64,000 nt of DNA. Origin: Hypericum androsaemum. Taxonomy: Eukaryota > Streptophyta > Magnoliopsida > Malpighiales > Hypericaceae. The notes under the pieces were generated by a model. That model ran no database searches. It was not told where the DNA came from and was given only the letters and a program-made list of their open reading frames with translations. Location: assembly GCA_963995505.1 (NCBI GenBank), contig OZ023187.1, forward strand, positions 20,064,584 through 20,128,583. Reading direction: 5' to 3'. Positions 12,132-22,478 of this stretch are shown here, piece after piece; the stretch's first letter is position 1, and every line of letters starts with the position of its first letter. The position numbers were made by a program, and so were the translations under genes.

Positions 12132-12162
12132 GGGGGAGAGAGAGAATCGATTCCTTAAATAA
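12132..12162 (-). promoter_or_regulatory. candidate core promoter of gene A (TATA-like box and pyrimidine patch)
   Basis: On the minus strand TTATTTAA (12162-12155) is followed by a CT-rich run (TCTCTCTCTCCCCC, ending at 12132) and then the ATG at 12094. A TATA box followed by a pyrimidine patch is common in plant core promoters. The leader would be only some 30-35 nt. Inference from sequence only. Confidence 0.4.
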
Positions 12163-12847
12163 CACGTCCCATACATGTCATCAGCATTAATTTATTCGGT
12201 GGTAGACTGCAGTTACCCCACGGCTCTTACTTGAATTTGTGTAGTCAAAATGTCCTAAAATTTGACCGGTGACCATCGTGTTTAACTACAATTTTTTTTA
12301 CGGAAATATTTATATCAATTGGTGAAAAAGACTTATTTTAGATTTACCAAAAAATTTTAATGGAATAAATAATACCAAGTTTAGATTGCATAATCAGGAA
12401 GTTGCCTGCGACCATGTAACAACTCAAGGACAAGGTAGAGGATGGAATTAATAAATAGTTATCTGTTGCAAACAAACATGAATCAGATAGTCATCAACCG
12501 AGAAATATTTTTCAGTATTTTTTAATGTTGTTAACAACATAGTATTGGAGCGTGAAAATGATGAGGTTCGGTTGAAAAGTACTTAATTAAAAATCTCCAA
12601 CTTTTAGTTCACAAACCCCATAACCTCTCATTCCCCGCTAAGGTGGCACTTTTCTGAATTTTTTTTAATAAGTAGTTTTATTCCATTGTATAACTATTTA
12701 CAAATATACAATGAACATTAAATTACCTCGTAAGAGTACCATTTTTCTGAAATAATACCTTGTGAGAAACAAACCTTCAACAAGGAAGGAGTGAAAACAA
12801 GTGTATAGTTACAAGTGTAATTTAACACCCCATCGGGAGCCACCAAC
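12163..12847. other. upstream region of gene A, nothing else recognised
   Basis: AT-rich, with no coding similarity or clear repeat border. It would include the distal promoter of gene A. Confidence 0.4.
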
Positions 12848-12856
12848 AATACTTGG

Positions 12857-13166
12857 ACTAAGTTTGCAGATTCTCCAGTTATCATCGCGACGGATTGTCA
12901 ACTGGCCCATCTGTTCTTGACTACCCCGGAACCTCAAGTTGATTGGCATGTTGAGACTCTTGTTGATATTATTAAGTCTGATTTAGATCTTTTGTCCTTC
13001 TGCTCTGTTCTTCATATCCTTAGGGTTATCAATATGGTAGCCGATTGGTAGGGATGACTCCTTACCGGGGGATTGGACTACCTCCCACTCTCTTGTTTTA
13101 GATGTTCTTTTGTATAACGACTTTCTAATTTAATATCAGTAACTAAGCTTTGTCCCTCAAAAAAAA
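12857..13166 (+). mobile_element. 5'-truncated LINE with RNase H-like tail and poly(A)
   Basis: Flanked by a 9-bp direct repeat AATACTTGG (12848-12856 and 13167-13175) and ending in a run of A (13159-13168), as target-primed insertions do. The translated interior reads VIIATDCQ, then WHVETLVDIIKSDL and INMVADW, the pattern of the plant RNase H-like domain at the end of LINE ORF2 (catalytic Asp in ATDC, closing VAD). Stops and frame changes follow VADW, so it is dead. Confidence 0.65.
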
Positions 13167-13419
13167 AATACTTGGCTACCGCCAATACATCCCACAACCC
13201 CCATTGATTAATCACTGAAGTGAGTCGATATATAAATAAGATGTTGACCGCCAATTTTTTTGGTTTCATTCGTCCACCTTACTCATTCTTGAACTCGAAA
13301 TAGAATGCTATGAATCTGAAGTTCCTGATCGCATTCATATCTCTCGAAAATGGCTTGATTCTGTTATAACCACAAACCCTACAGGTATTTCGACATATAG
13401 TGCGAACCATTCTTCATCA

Positions 13420-13640
13420 TACCTCCTCTAACAAACCCCCATCCACATTTCCGAGGAAATTTCTAAACTTGCACCAAAACACCACGGGATACCCAGGTGC
13501 TCCCCAAAATGATTCCATATGCTTCTCGAAAAATTGCACCTCAACGAAATAGGCACTTTTCTGAACTCTATAATCGTGTCCAGTTTACCACCCAAAAAAA
13601 AATCGTCTCCAGTTTTTAAAGGTGATTTAAAAAAACAATA
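13420..13640 (-). pseudogene. LINE ORF2 scrap, reverse-transcriptase zinc-binding region
   Basis: The minus-strand reading IWNHFGEHLGIPWCFG followed by SLEISSEMWMG parallels the LINE at 42640-43790 (TWNFFTKKIGISWCAG, SLGSSLSLWMG). Only this short piece is recognisable. Confidence 0.4.
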
Positions 13641-14103
13641 TTTTTTCATATAAATTCATAAATTTTTTAGATTTATAATGTTTGAATGCAATACTTTCAA
13701 AAATAATCAAAAAAAATTTATTATTTAGACCGACTATTATGAATCCTTTGTTTTTTTTTCTTCGACTTTAAGTATGGATCCTTGGATCATCTTAATGTCA
13801 ACTGAAATATATAAATAAATCTGAATATTTATTGGTTAAAAAAGTAAAAAAAGAATCTAAAAAGGAGCATGCTGCTTTAGAAATTTGTGTAGAATTGCGG
13901 ACAAAAGACTAAGACCGATGCCCAGTCGTCCCGTTTACTGATGATGGTTGTCTTTGATTTGTTCAAAGTCTCGCTCAAGTCGCGGTGGAAGTTGTATTTA
14001 GAACCACATTAAATAGACGATACTCGAGAATACTAAATTCCATTTTTCTGTAAGAAACTTTGTTTTTATTGTCAGATCGTTTTATTTTGGGATAAAGAGG
14101 CTT

Positions 14104-14218
14104 TACTACCCTATATTATTAAAAATAAACATTTTAGGTCAACTCCCAAACCTTGTATTTATCTTAACTACCGTGTAATGGTAGAACTTGAAAATTCGGG
14201 GAACTAGAGATGACGTGG
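14104..14218 (+). repeat. left inverted repeat of the outer element
   Basis: Partner of 25118-25262. Starts near CTTTACTACCCTATATTATT; the partner, read in reverse, starts near AGTACCATATATTATT. Confidence 0.55.
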
Positions 14219-14550
14219 ACAACTTGGTAGCGACGTGGCCACAATGACTAGAAAAAGTTTGATGTGTGTTAATTTTTTTAGGGAAAAAGTTTGATGTGTA
14301 TCAATTGAGTTAAACTTATTTTAATTAAAATTAATTAGAGGTCCGGGTAGTTGGCCAAATTTTGCCCGTTTTACCCGGATTTTGCCCGACCATGTGGTTC
14401 AGCCACATCAAAATTTTCTGATGACATGGCACTAAGTGGACAACTCCTCGTCCCTCTCCTCCCACCTTTCTCCCTCCTCCGACCCCATCTCCCTCCTTCT
14501 CTCCATTAAATAAAAACTCCTCCTCATCTCCAACTCCGTTTTTGGGTTAC

Positions 14551-14710
14551 AGATTTGTTCGTGACCTAGGGTGGCGAACATGAGTCCAAATAGTCCTAGT
14601 TGACTGCGACAGCTCCTACAAAAAGGCTAAAGAAGATGGAATCAACATCAAAGGGCTAATAATAACCGACCCATCAAATCTACTCAGCCACTGTCTTTAA
14701 AGGGACTATT
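14551..14710 (+). pseudogene. captured ACC synthase fragment
   Basis: The frame beginning near 14551 reads FVRDLGWRT, a stop, VQIVLVDCDSS, then SYKKAKEDGINIKGLIITDP and SNLL, ending in another stop. This follows the ACC-synthase order GFDRDLRWRTGV, VP..CDSS, a helix rich in KA.E, then KGLIITNPSNPLG. ACC synthase is the pyridoxal-phosphate enzyme that makes the ethylene precursor. Two in-frame stops and the absence of upstream and downstream exons mark it as a dead piece. Similarity may continue for about 20 more codons in the same frame after the second stop. It sits inside the left arm of the Pack-MULE-like element, just before the copia insertion. Confidence 0.7.
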
Positions 14711-14789
14711 GTTATCAACTCCAAGCTCCTTGCTTGAAATTTTTTATTTCCCCAAACCCACAAACGGATTCCCCACTCGAAGAAGCAAG

Positions 14790-15632
14790 TGTTGGATTGA
14801 ATGCATTTTTAATGCATTTGGCCAAAAATAGAAAGGCCCAAAGTGGAGGCCCAAAAGGGAAATGAAAAAAGGGGCAATACTACATTGATTAGAGCAATGA
14901 GGATTTTCTTGTTTATAAAGAATTCCCCTCCTTACCTCTCAAACTTGGTTGACTACCCAAAGGCTGACCCACCACTAGTTGCGAGGACGGTGCTTCGAGC
15001 ACACGCACGTGCGTGTGCGCATGGCGCATTGGACGCAGGTCGCAATGGGCGCTTTTGTGGCGCACTTGGCACTTCGCACGTGCGCATCGTCTGAAGGAGC
15101 CTTAAGTATTTTGCCCGGGTCCGGAGTGACGAGGAGCTGCGCACGACGGGCAGGAATGTGCAGGAGACTTCCAGAAGGCCGAAGGGGTGCGAGATCCATC
15201 GCGAAAGGGTGCCAGCGTAGCCTGGGCGCGCCTGGAAGGATTCAGAAGCCACCGAAGGGCCACGAGCGCAGCCAGTCAGCCTGCTGGCCGAGCGGACGCG
15301 TCCCTTCGGGGTGGCTGCCTCCCTGCCTCCTCTAGTCTATAAATAGGCCTGCCCCCTTGCCATAATCCCTCATCCCAGCAGCAAGTGCATCTCCAAGCAT
15401 TGTTGTCTTCTCCTCTCCCCCCGTTCTTCACATAGAAAAGAGCCCGAAAGTTTCGAGATACGTGTGCAACGTTCTTGGAAATGCCCTAAACAGTCGTTGT
15501 ATCTTGGGGACGATTGCCAAAACCCGTACCGCACTGAAATATACGGGACAATCTCGTCTTACGGAGAAAATGTCCAACACTTGCCTCGACTGTCGTAGAT
15601 CCTAATCAAGTACACCACTCCGACAAACAACA
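14790..15632 (+). repeat. 5' LTR of copia element 1
   Basis: 843 bp, TGTTGGATTG ... CAAACAACA. Contains CTATAAATAGG (15339-15349), a likely TATA box, then a leader. Confidence 0.8.
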
Positions 15633-15660
15633 ATCGTAAGACGAGATTGTGTACTTGAAG

Positions 15661-16573
15661 ATGGCATCGACAAGCTCAGCATCGGTCTCGGGAACTGTCC
15701 ACGCTTAAAGGCCGGCCAAGTTCAACGGTACCGAGTTCAAGAGATGGCAACAGAAGATGTTGTTCAACCTGACGACGCTCAACCTGGTCCGATTCTTGAA
15801 GGAAGAGGCTCCGAAGGTGGCAGAAAATGAGGCAGATCAACAGAAGATCAACGCCCTCGATGTATGGAGTCCTGAATGGACTAGACGACACGCTCTACAA
15901 CGTGTACGCGGAAACCAAAACCGCTAAGGAGGTGTGGAGTTCACTCGAGAAGAAGTACAAAACGGAGGATGCCGGGATGAAGAAATTCATCGTCGGACGA
16001 TTCCTCGACTTCAAGATGGTGGACTCCAAGAAGGTCATCGACCAAGTGCAGGAGTTGCAGCTGATCCTTCACGAGATCCAAGCCGAAGGGATGCAACTCA
16101 GCGAGTCCTTCTAAGTAGCTGCGATGATCGAGAAGCTCCCCCCGCTCTGGAAGGACTTCAAGAGCTACCTCAAGCACAAGAGGAAGGACATGGGCCTAGA
16201 AGACCTAATCGTGAGACTTAGAATCGAGGAAGACAACCGAAAGTCCAAAGTCAAGCAAGGCAAGGCCAACCGTGAGACCACCGTGCACCTCGCCGAAGGA
16301 AAAGGTAGCAAGAAGAGGAAGAAGTCTGGGGATAAGCAGGAGAAGCAAGAGCCCAAGAAGAAAAAGAAGATCAAGGGCGACTGCTACAACTGCGACAAAC
16401 CCAGACACATGGCTAAGGACTGTCGCCAGCCGAAGAAGGACGACCAAGGAAAGGCTAACCTGGCTGAAGACTTGTCCCAGATGGATCTGTCAGCCGTGGT
16501 GTTTGAAGCCAACCTAGTGGACAATCCGAGAGAGTGGTTCGTGGACACAGGAGCTACTTGCCATGTCTGCTAG
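15661..16573 (+). pseudogene. copia 1 gag and protease, with stops and a frameshift
   Basis: Starts ATGGCATCGACAAGC. An in-frame stop follows 15 codons later, a frame change lies near 15860, and further stops end segments at 16114 and 16573. Recognisable parts are the gag core ([16 protein letters not shown]), a lysine-rich linker, the zinc knuckle CYNCDKPRHMAKDC (all three Cys and the His kept, two glycines lost) and the protease motif [12 protein letters not shown]. This copy could not make an intact gag. Confidence 0.8.
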
Positions 16574-16582
16574 GACAAGGAG

Positions 16583-17496
16583 ATGTTCTCGAACTATATC
16601 CCGATCACCGGGCGAAAGCTGTTCATGGGAAATTCCGCAACGTCCAAGATCGTCGGTCTGGGAAAGGTGATCCTGAAGCTGACCTCAGGAAAGGAACTGA
16701 CCCTCAAAGATGTGCTGCATGTCCCGGACATCCGCAAGAACTTAGTTTTCGGCTCACTGTTAAGCAAAGCCGGTCTTAAGCTTGTATTTGAGGCTGATAA
16801 GTTTGTACTGACCAAAGCGGGTCAATTCATAGGAAAGGGTTATCTAGAAAAGGGGCTCTTTAAGATGAATGTAATAACTATACATCGCACCTTTAACGGT
16901 AAAAATAAAGTTAACGCTTCTTCTTACTTGGCCGGGTGTTCTAATTTATGGCATGGTAGATTAGGACACGTAAATCTAAACTCACTAAGAAAGTTAGTAA
17001 GTTTAAATTTATTACCGAATCTAGAGTTCAGCCCATCCGATAAATGTGAAGTATGTGTGGAGGCTAAAATGACCAAAGCACCTTTCCATTCGGTGAAAAG
17101 AAGTACTACGCCTTTAGAGTTAATTCATACGGACACTTGCGATATGAAACACGTGCAAACTAAAGGCGGGAAGAAATACTTCATCACGTTTATCGATGAT
17201 TGCACAAGATACTGTTACGTATATCTCTTAAAGGGCAAAGACGAAGCTTTTGATGCCTTTAAGAGATATAAGAATGAGGTTGAAAATCAACTCAGCGTAA
17301 AAATCAAAATGATCTGAAGTGATCGAGGGGGAGAATATGTAGCTCCGTTTGAGGAACTATGTCAAGAACATGGCATTATTCATCAGACGACAGCTCCTTA
17401 CTCACCTCAATTGAATGGCGTAGTTGAATGCAAAAATTGAACTCTTAAGGAGATGATGAACGCTATGTTGATTAGCTCGGGCTTACCCCAGAACAT
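16583..17496 (+). pseudogene. copia 1 integrase, interrupted
   Basis: Shows the HHCC zinc-binding region (HGRLGHVN ... CEVCVEAKM), the core with HTDTCDM and, after a stop at 17315-17317, SDRGGEY and PYSPQLNGVVE. The last is normally QMNGVVERKN; here Arg is Cys and a second stop follows at 17438-17440. A frame change near 17490 leads into the next segment. DDE residues can be placed but the frame is broken twice. Confidence 0.75.
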
Positions 17497-19509
17497 GTGG
17501 GGGAAGCTGTGCTCTCAGCTAACCACATTCTAAATAAATTGCCACACAAGAAAAGGGATAAAACCCCATATGAACTATGGAAAGGAAGGAAGCCTTCCTA
17601 CGGTTACCTTAAAGTGTGGGGGTGCCTAGCAAAGGTCGAAGTACCTAAGCCTAAGCAGGTGAGAATAGGACCCAAGACCATTGATTGCATCTTTATCGGA
17701 TATGCACAAAATAGCAGTGCTTATCGATTTTTGGTGCATAAATCTGAAAACCCTGAGGTAAATGCGGGAATGGTCATAGAATCAAGGAACACAACGTTCT
17801 TTGAGAATAGCTTTCCTAATAAGGAAAGAAAGGAAGGAAGTCCAAAGAAAAGGGCTCACGAGACTACGCAAGGGTCAAATCAGGAAGATGATGAACCTAG
17901 ACGTAGTAAACTGACGAAGATAACCAAATCTTTTGGTCTGGATTATCTAACCTATGCGTTAGAAGATGAACCCAGGACAATCCAAGAGGCATTGTCCAGT
18001 CCAGATGCTCCTCTCTGGAAGGAAGCTATCAATAGTGAGATAGAATCCATTATGCAAAACCACACGTGGGAAATCGTGGATCTCCCACCGGGCTGCGAAC
18101 CTTTGGGATGCAGGTGGATCCTAAAAAGGAAATACAAAGCTGATGGATCAATCGACAAGTACAAAGCTCGATTGGTAGCTAAGGGGTTCAAACAGAAGGA
18201 GGGATATGATTTCTTTGACACGTATTCACCGGTCACAAGAATCACATCAATTAGAGTACTCATAGCTGTTGCAGCACTCTATAACCTCGAGATCCACCAA
18301 ATGGATGTAAAAATAGCTTTCCTAAATGGAGAACTGGAAGAGGAGATATACATGGAGCAACCTGAAGGGTTTGTGGCTCCCGGCCAAGAGCATAAAGTGT
18401 GTCGACTAGTCAAGTCACTATACGGGCTAAAACAAGCGCCGAAATAGTGGCACGAGAAGTTTGACATAACAATGTTGTCGAATGGGTTTAAGATCAATGA
18501 GTGCGACAAATGTGTTTACATTAAAGGCACACCTGAAGCTTACGTAATCGTATGTCTCTACGTAGATGGCTTACTAATTATGGGAAGCAATAAAGAGGTT
18601 ATTGTAAAAACTAAGAACATGTTAAAGAATCATTTTGACATGAAAGATATGGGTCTGGCAGACGTCATACTAGGTATAAAAATCTCTAGGAAAGCTGGCG
18701 AAATTATCTTGACGCAATCCCACTACGTGAAAAGCGTGCTCAAGAAATTTGAAGCTTTTGACAAACCTCTGGTTAAGACTCTAGTAGATTTGAATCTATA
18801 CTTAGCCAAGAATCGAGGGGATCCAGTATCTCAACTGAGGTATGCGCAAATTATCGGGAGCTTGATGTATTTAATAAACTGCACACGTCCTGATATTGCG
18901 TACTCAGTTAGTAAGCTTAGTAGATTCACAAGTAATCCTGGGAAGGATCACTGGCTAGCTCTGGAAAGGGTTTTACGGTATTTAAAACATACAATAAACT
19001 ATGGCATACATTATGCTAAATATCCAGCTGTATTAGAAGGATACAGTGACACAAACTGGATATCAGACACTAAGGACTCCAAATCCACGAGCGGATACGT
19101 ATTCACCATAGGAGGAGGAGCTGTGTCTTGGATGTCCTCAAAACAAACGTGCATTACTCGATCCACCATGGAGTCGGAGTTTATAGCACTTGACAAAGCT
19201 GGGGAAGAAGCTGAATGGCTCATAAACTTCCTAGAGGATATTCCGTGCTGGAGCAAACCGGTGCCTCCCGTATTGATACATTGTGATAGCATGTCTGCAA
19301 TCGGGAGAGCACAAAGTACATTGTACAACGGAAAGTCTCGACATATCCGTCGGAGACATAATACCGTTAGACAGTTGATCTCTAGTGGGGTGATCACCAT
19401 TAATTATGTAAAGTTCAAGGACAACTTAGGTGATCCTTTTACGAAAGGAATCAATAGAGATCAAATGTACAACGCAGTAAGGGGAATGAGATTAAAATCC
19501 ACACACTAA
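17497..19509 (+). pseudogene. copia 1 reverse transcriptase and RNase H, active site mutated
   Basis: Integrase C-terminus, then reverse transcriptase from WKEAINSEIESI through GCRWILKRKYKADG, YSPVTRITSIR and QMDVKIAFLNG to SLYGLKQAPK, where a stop (18445-18447) replaces the next residue. The catalytic YVDD box reads [10 protein letters not shown] at about 18559-18588: the second Asp is Gly. RNase H follows ([46 protein letters not shown]), ending at 19509. Apart from one stop and the YVDG change this part is well kept. Confidence 0.85.
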
Positions 19510-20052
19510 AGAACGTCCATAGCGGTAACTCAACCATGATGAGTGGAGATCCCACAAACTTGGTTCAATGAGACAACTAAGTTATGGAGGGTTCAGTTAA
19601 TCACCTGGAACCTATCTCCTTCTCAGAAGCTGCCCAGGTGTTAGCCTGCAGCGGTGTGGTAAGGTTAAGCATTACGCCTTTAATAATTCCTATACCTTGA
19701 TAAAGGTGGAGTATGGCAGGATACTCCTGATAGGAGATCACCTATGTAAGTGTGAAGTGAGGCTGCTTTAAATGGGAAAAACACTTATGAATCCAAGAAA
19801 CGGTCCATGGCCAAAACGGACACAATGTGAGAACCCAAATATACTAGGGTTATTATTGTGTAAATGTTATTGGCTTGGTTTACGCCAAAAGCTGACGGTT
19901 CAAGACATCAAGTTCACCGAGCAGCGAGTAAATCCGATAACATATTACAAGAGAAGGTTCAAAGCCGCAAGCTAATTATCTCGATGCAATAATAACACGT
20001 CAGAACTTTTGATTAGAGTCTGCATGCATTAATCATCATTCATGTGGGGGAT
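19510..20052 (+). other. copia 1 region between pol and 3' LTR
   Basis: About 540 bp of non-coding sequence with no recognisable extra gene (for example no env-like frame), ending in the polypurine run next to the 3' LTR. Confidence 0.6.
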
Positions 20053-20924
20053 TGTTAGGTTGAATGCATTTTTAATGAATTTGGCCCAAAAGTAGAAAGG
20101 CCCAAAGTGGAGGCCCAAAAGGGAAATGAAAAAAGGGGCAATACCACATTGATTAGAGCAAAGAAGATTTCCTTGTTTATAAGGAATTCCCCTCCTTACC
20201 TCTCAAACTTGGTTGACTACCCAAAGGCTGACCCACCGCTAGCTGCGACGACGGTGCGAAGTACCATTCGAGCACGAGCATGAGCACGAGTACGAGCACG
20301 CGCACGTGTGCATGGCGCATTAGACTCAGGTCGCAATGGGCGCTTTGTGGCGCACTTGGCACTTCGCACGTGCGCATCATCGCGAGGAGCTGGAGGGGCC
20401 TTAAGTATTTTGCCCGGGTCCGGAGAGAGACTTCCAGAAGGCCGAAGGGGTGCGAGATCCATCGCGAAAGGGCGCCAGCGCAGCCTGGGCGCGCCTGGAA
20501 GGATCCAGAAGCCACCGAAGGGCCACGAGCGCAGCCAGTCAGCCTGCTGGCCGAGTGGACGCGTCCCTTCGGGGTGGCTACCTCCCTGCCTCCTCCAGCC
20601 TATAAATAGGCCTGCCCCCTTGCCATAATCCCTCATCCCAGCAGCAAGTGCATCTCCAAGCATTGTTGTCTTCTCCTCTCCCCCCGTTCTTCACATAGAA
20701 AAGAGTCCGAAAGTTCTGTGTATATAAGGGTTCGCCCGAAAGTTTCGAGATACGTGTGCAACATTCTTGGAAATGCCCTAAACAGTCATTGTATCTTGGG
20801 GACGATTGCCAAAGTCCGTACCGCACTGAAATATACGGGGCAATCTCGTCTTACGGAGAAAGTGTCCAACACTTGCCTCGACTGTAGTAGATTCTAATCA
20901 AGTACACCACTCCGACAAACACCA
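20053..20924 (+). repeat. 3' LTR of copia element 1
   Basis: 872 bp, TGTTAGGTTG ... CAAACACCA. Differs from the 5' LTR by substitutions and several short insertions/deletions, notably an ACGAGC-rich expansion at 20268-20300 and a repeat of the CCGAAAGTT block near 20706-20745. Confidence 0.8.
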
Positions 20925-21200
20925 GTAAGAACGACACCCAACCCTAGGGAAAGAGAGAAATGACTTTGTTTGGCATGGGTTAATGTATGGAGCGGGTGGC
21001 GGTTCGTAACGGTGACGGTAACGGGATCCGGCACCATGGAGAATTCTGCAACAGTTGTGGCAACAGAGGCGACACTGTTAGGGATTGGAGGGAGCAGAAA
21101 TTGATCTTTGCCGAGGAAGTCTCCGGCTCTGCCATGTCGTCCTCGCCTTCATCCAGTTGTACGTCCTTGGCTCGGCAAAGCGGTATTCTCTTCTCCGCAA

Positions 21201-21495
21201 ATGGCATCATCCCTAGCTTCTTCGATGGCAGAGATCTCCCTCTCCCCTCCTATCTGCTCCTCCTCCGCCTCATGGATATCCCATCCTAACCGTTTCCTCC
21301 CTCCCTCCACCCGCTTGGCGCCTTCCCTTGGTCCGATGGGGAAAATGGTAAGGGTTTCGTGATCCTCTCGTCGTTTGGCTGAGGGTGATTTGAATTAATG
21401 GTTGTGGGTGGGTGCAGGAGGAGAGGGTGACGCTTTTTACCGCTGATGGGTTGGTCTACCCAGAAGTTTCGGGTTCAAAAAATCTGTCATGTTGA
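21201..21495 (+). CDS. short two-exon plastid-targeted reading frame inside the Pack-MULE-like element
   Basis: Exon 21201-21347 starts MASSLASSMAEISLSPP and is rich in Ser, Pro and basic residues with almost no acids, as plastid transit peptides are. It ends ATG|GTAAGG; a 70-bp intron closes at GTGCAG and exon 21418-21495 continues in frame with EERVTLFTADGLVYPEV to a stop, 74 residues in all. It looks like the captured first exons of a host gene whose body is missing; the parent gene is not recognised. Expression is unknown. Intron joins are by eye. Confidence 0.4.
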
Positions 21496-22134
21496 AAGAA
21501 GAAGAAGAGAGGAGAAACTGTAAAGTTTTGGTCTTTTGTTTTAATTCACTTGAAACTTCGTCGGAATGGGTTAATTCACTTGATGATATTGTCGGGTTAT
21601 CTTTCTGATCAGTGAAGCTTTTTAATGGAAATAATGGAAAGCTTGGTGGATGTGGGGAGGAGAGAGATGGGGAAGGAGAGAGGGGATGTCTACGTGGTGC
21701 CACGTCATCAAAAAACTTTGATGTGGCTGGTCCATGTGGTCGGGCAGGGTCTGGGTAAGACGGGTAAGGTCCGGGCAGCTGTTCGGGCCTCTAATTAATT
21801 TTAATTGAGATAAGTTTGACTCAATTGATACATTTTAAACCATAGGGTACTGACTTGATTTTTTGCAATACTACAGGGTACTTAAGTAGACTTTTCTCTT
21901 TTTTTAATAAAAAAATTAAATCATCTTCATCCTCCCCTTATCTCTAAGGAAGGATCTTGTTGTCAAAGACGTCAATAGTTTCAGGTCTTTTTTCGTGTCT
22001 TAAATTAGAATAGCAAACTCGAATTCCGGGCACCCTGCTGAATTGCGGAAGAACACCTTCATCCTCGTGCTCCATCCATGAAGTCGTCGTGAGCTTTGCA
22101 TCAGAAGCCAGAAGATCTATTCGTCCAGGAAGTT

Positions 22135-22478
22135 TGTTAGGGCAGTGGAAGTGTAAACACGGATGTGTAGAACACCCTTAACAAATAGTACGAGATAGGA
22201 AGAATCGAGGACACACGATATTACGTGGTTCGGTTAATAGACCTACTCCACGGGGCCGAGACGATCATCACTATATTATGTGAAGAAACATGGTACATAA
22301 GCCATAGGCGAGGCGGTGCCTCAAGCATAACTCTCTAGTGTCTACTACCATGACCAATTAAGCCAAGACCAAAGAACTCCTAACCCCTAGCCCTCTATAT
22401 ATAGAGGTCCAGCATAATATGCTTTACATTAGGAAATAGAGTTCTATTCTATTTAGGAATTTGGGACAAATCCTAACA
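22135..22478 (-). repeat. 3' LTR (left) of the coding-less LTR element
   Basis: Reads TGTTAGGATTTGTCCC ... GCCCTAACA on the minus strand. Contains CTCTATATATAGAGG, a palindromic TATA-like box. Confidence 0.8.

Larger units (their letters stand above)
14790..20924 (+). mobile_element. copia element 1, complete structure, coding region decayed
   Basis: Two LTRs (14790-15632 and 20053-20924) flank about 4.4 kb. A near target duplication GCAAG (14785-14789) / GTAAG (20925-20929) differs at one base. A purine run (GTGGGGGAT) precedes the 3' LTR. I found no standard initiator-tRNA-Met primer site after the 5' LTR, and only 28 bases separate the LTR from the gag ATG. The order gag, protease, integrase, reverse transcriptase, RNase H is that of Ty1/copia. 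It sits inside the Pack-MULE-like element. Confidence 0.85.
14281..21905. mobile_element. Pack-MULE-like element carrying host gene fragments, split by a copia element
   Basis: Long inverted repeats (14281-14513 and 21640-21840, the right one continuing outward to about 21905) share TGTATCAATTGAGT, AATTAAAATTAATTAGAGG, repeated GCCCG stretches, ATGTGG.(C/T)CAGCCACATCAAA and the CTC-rich inner ends. Inside are an ACC-synthase fragment (left) and a short two-exon plastid-targeted reading frame (right), but no transposase. Long terminal inverted repeats enclosing pieces of unrelated host genes is the Pack-MULE pattern. The outer 60 bp of the left repeat is missing or replaced, so target-site evidence is lacking. 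Confidence 0.6.
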
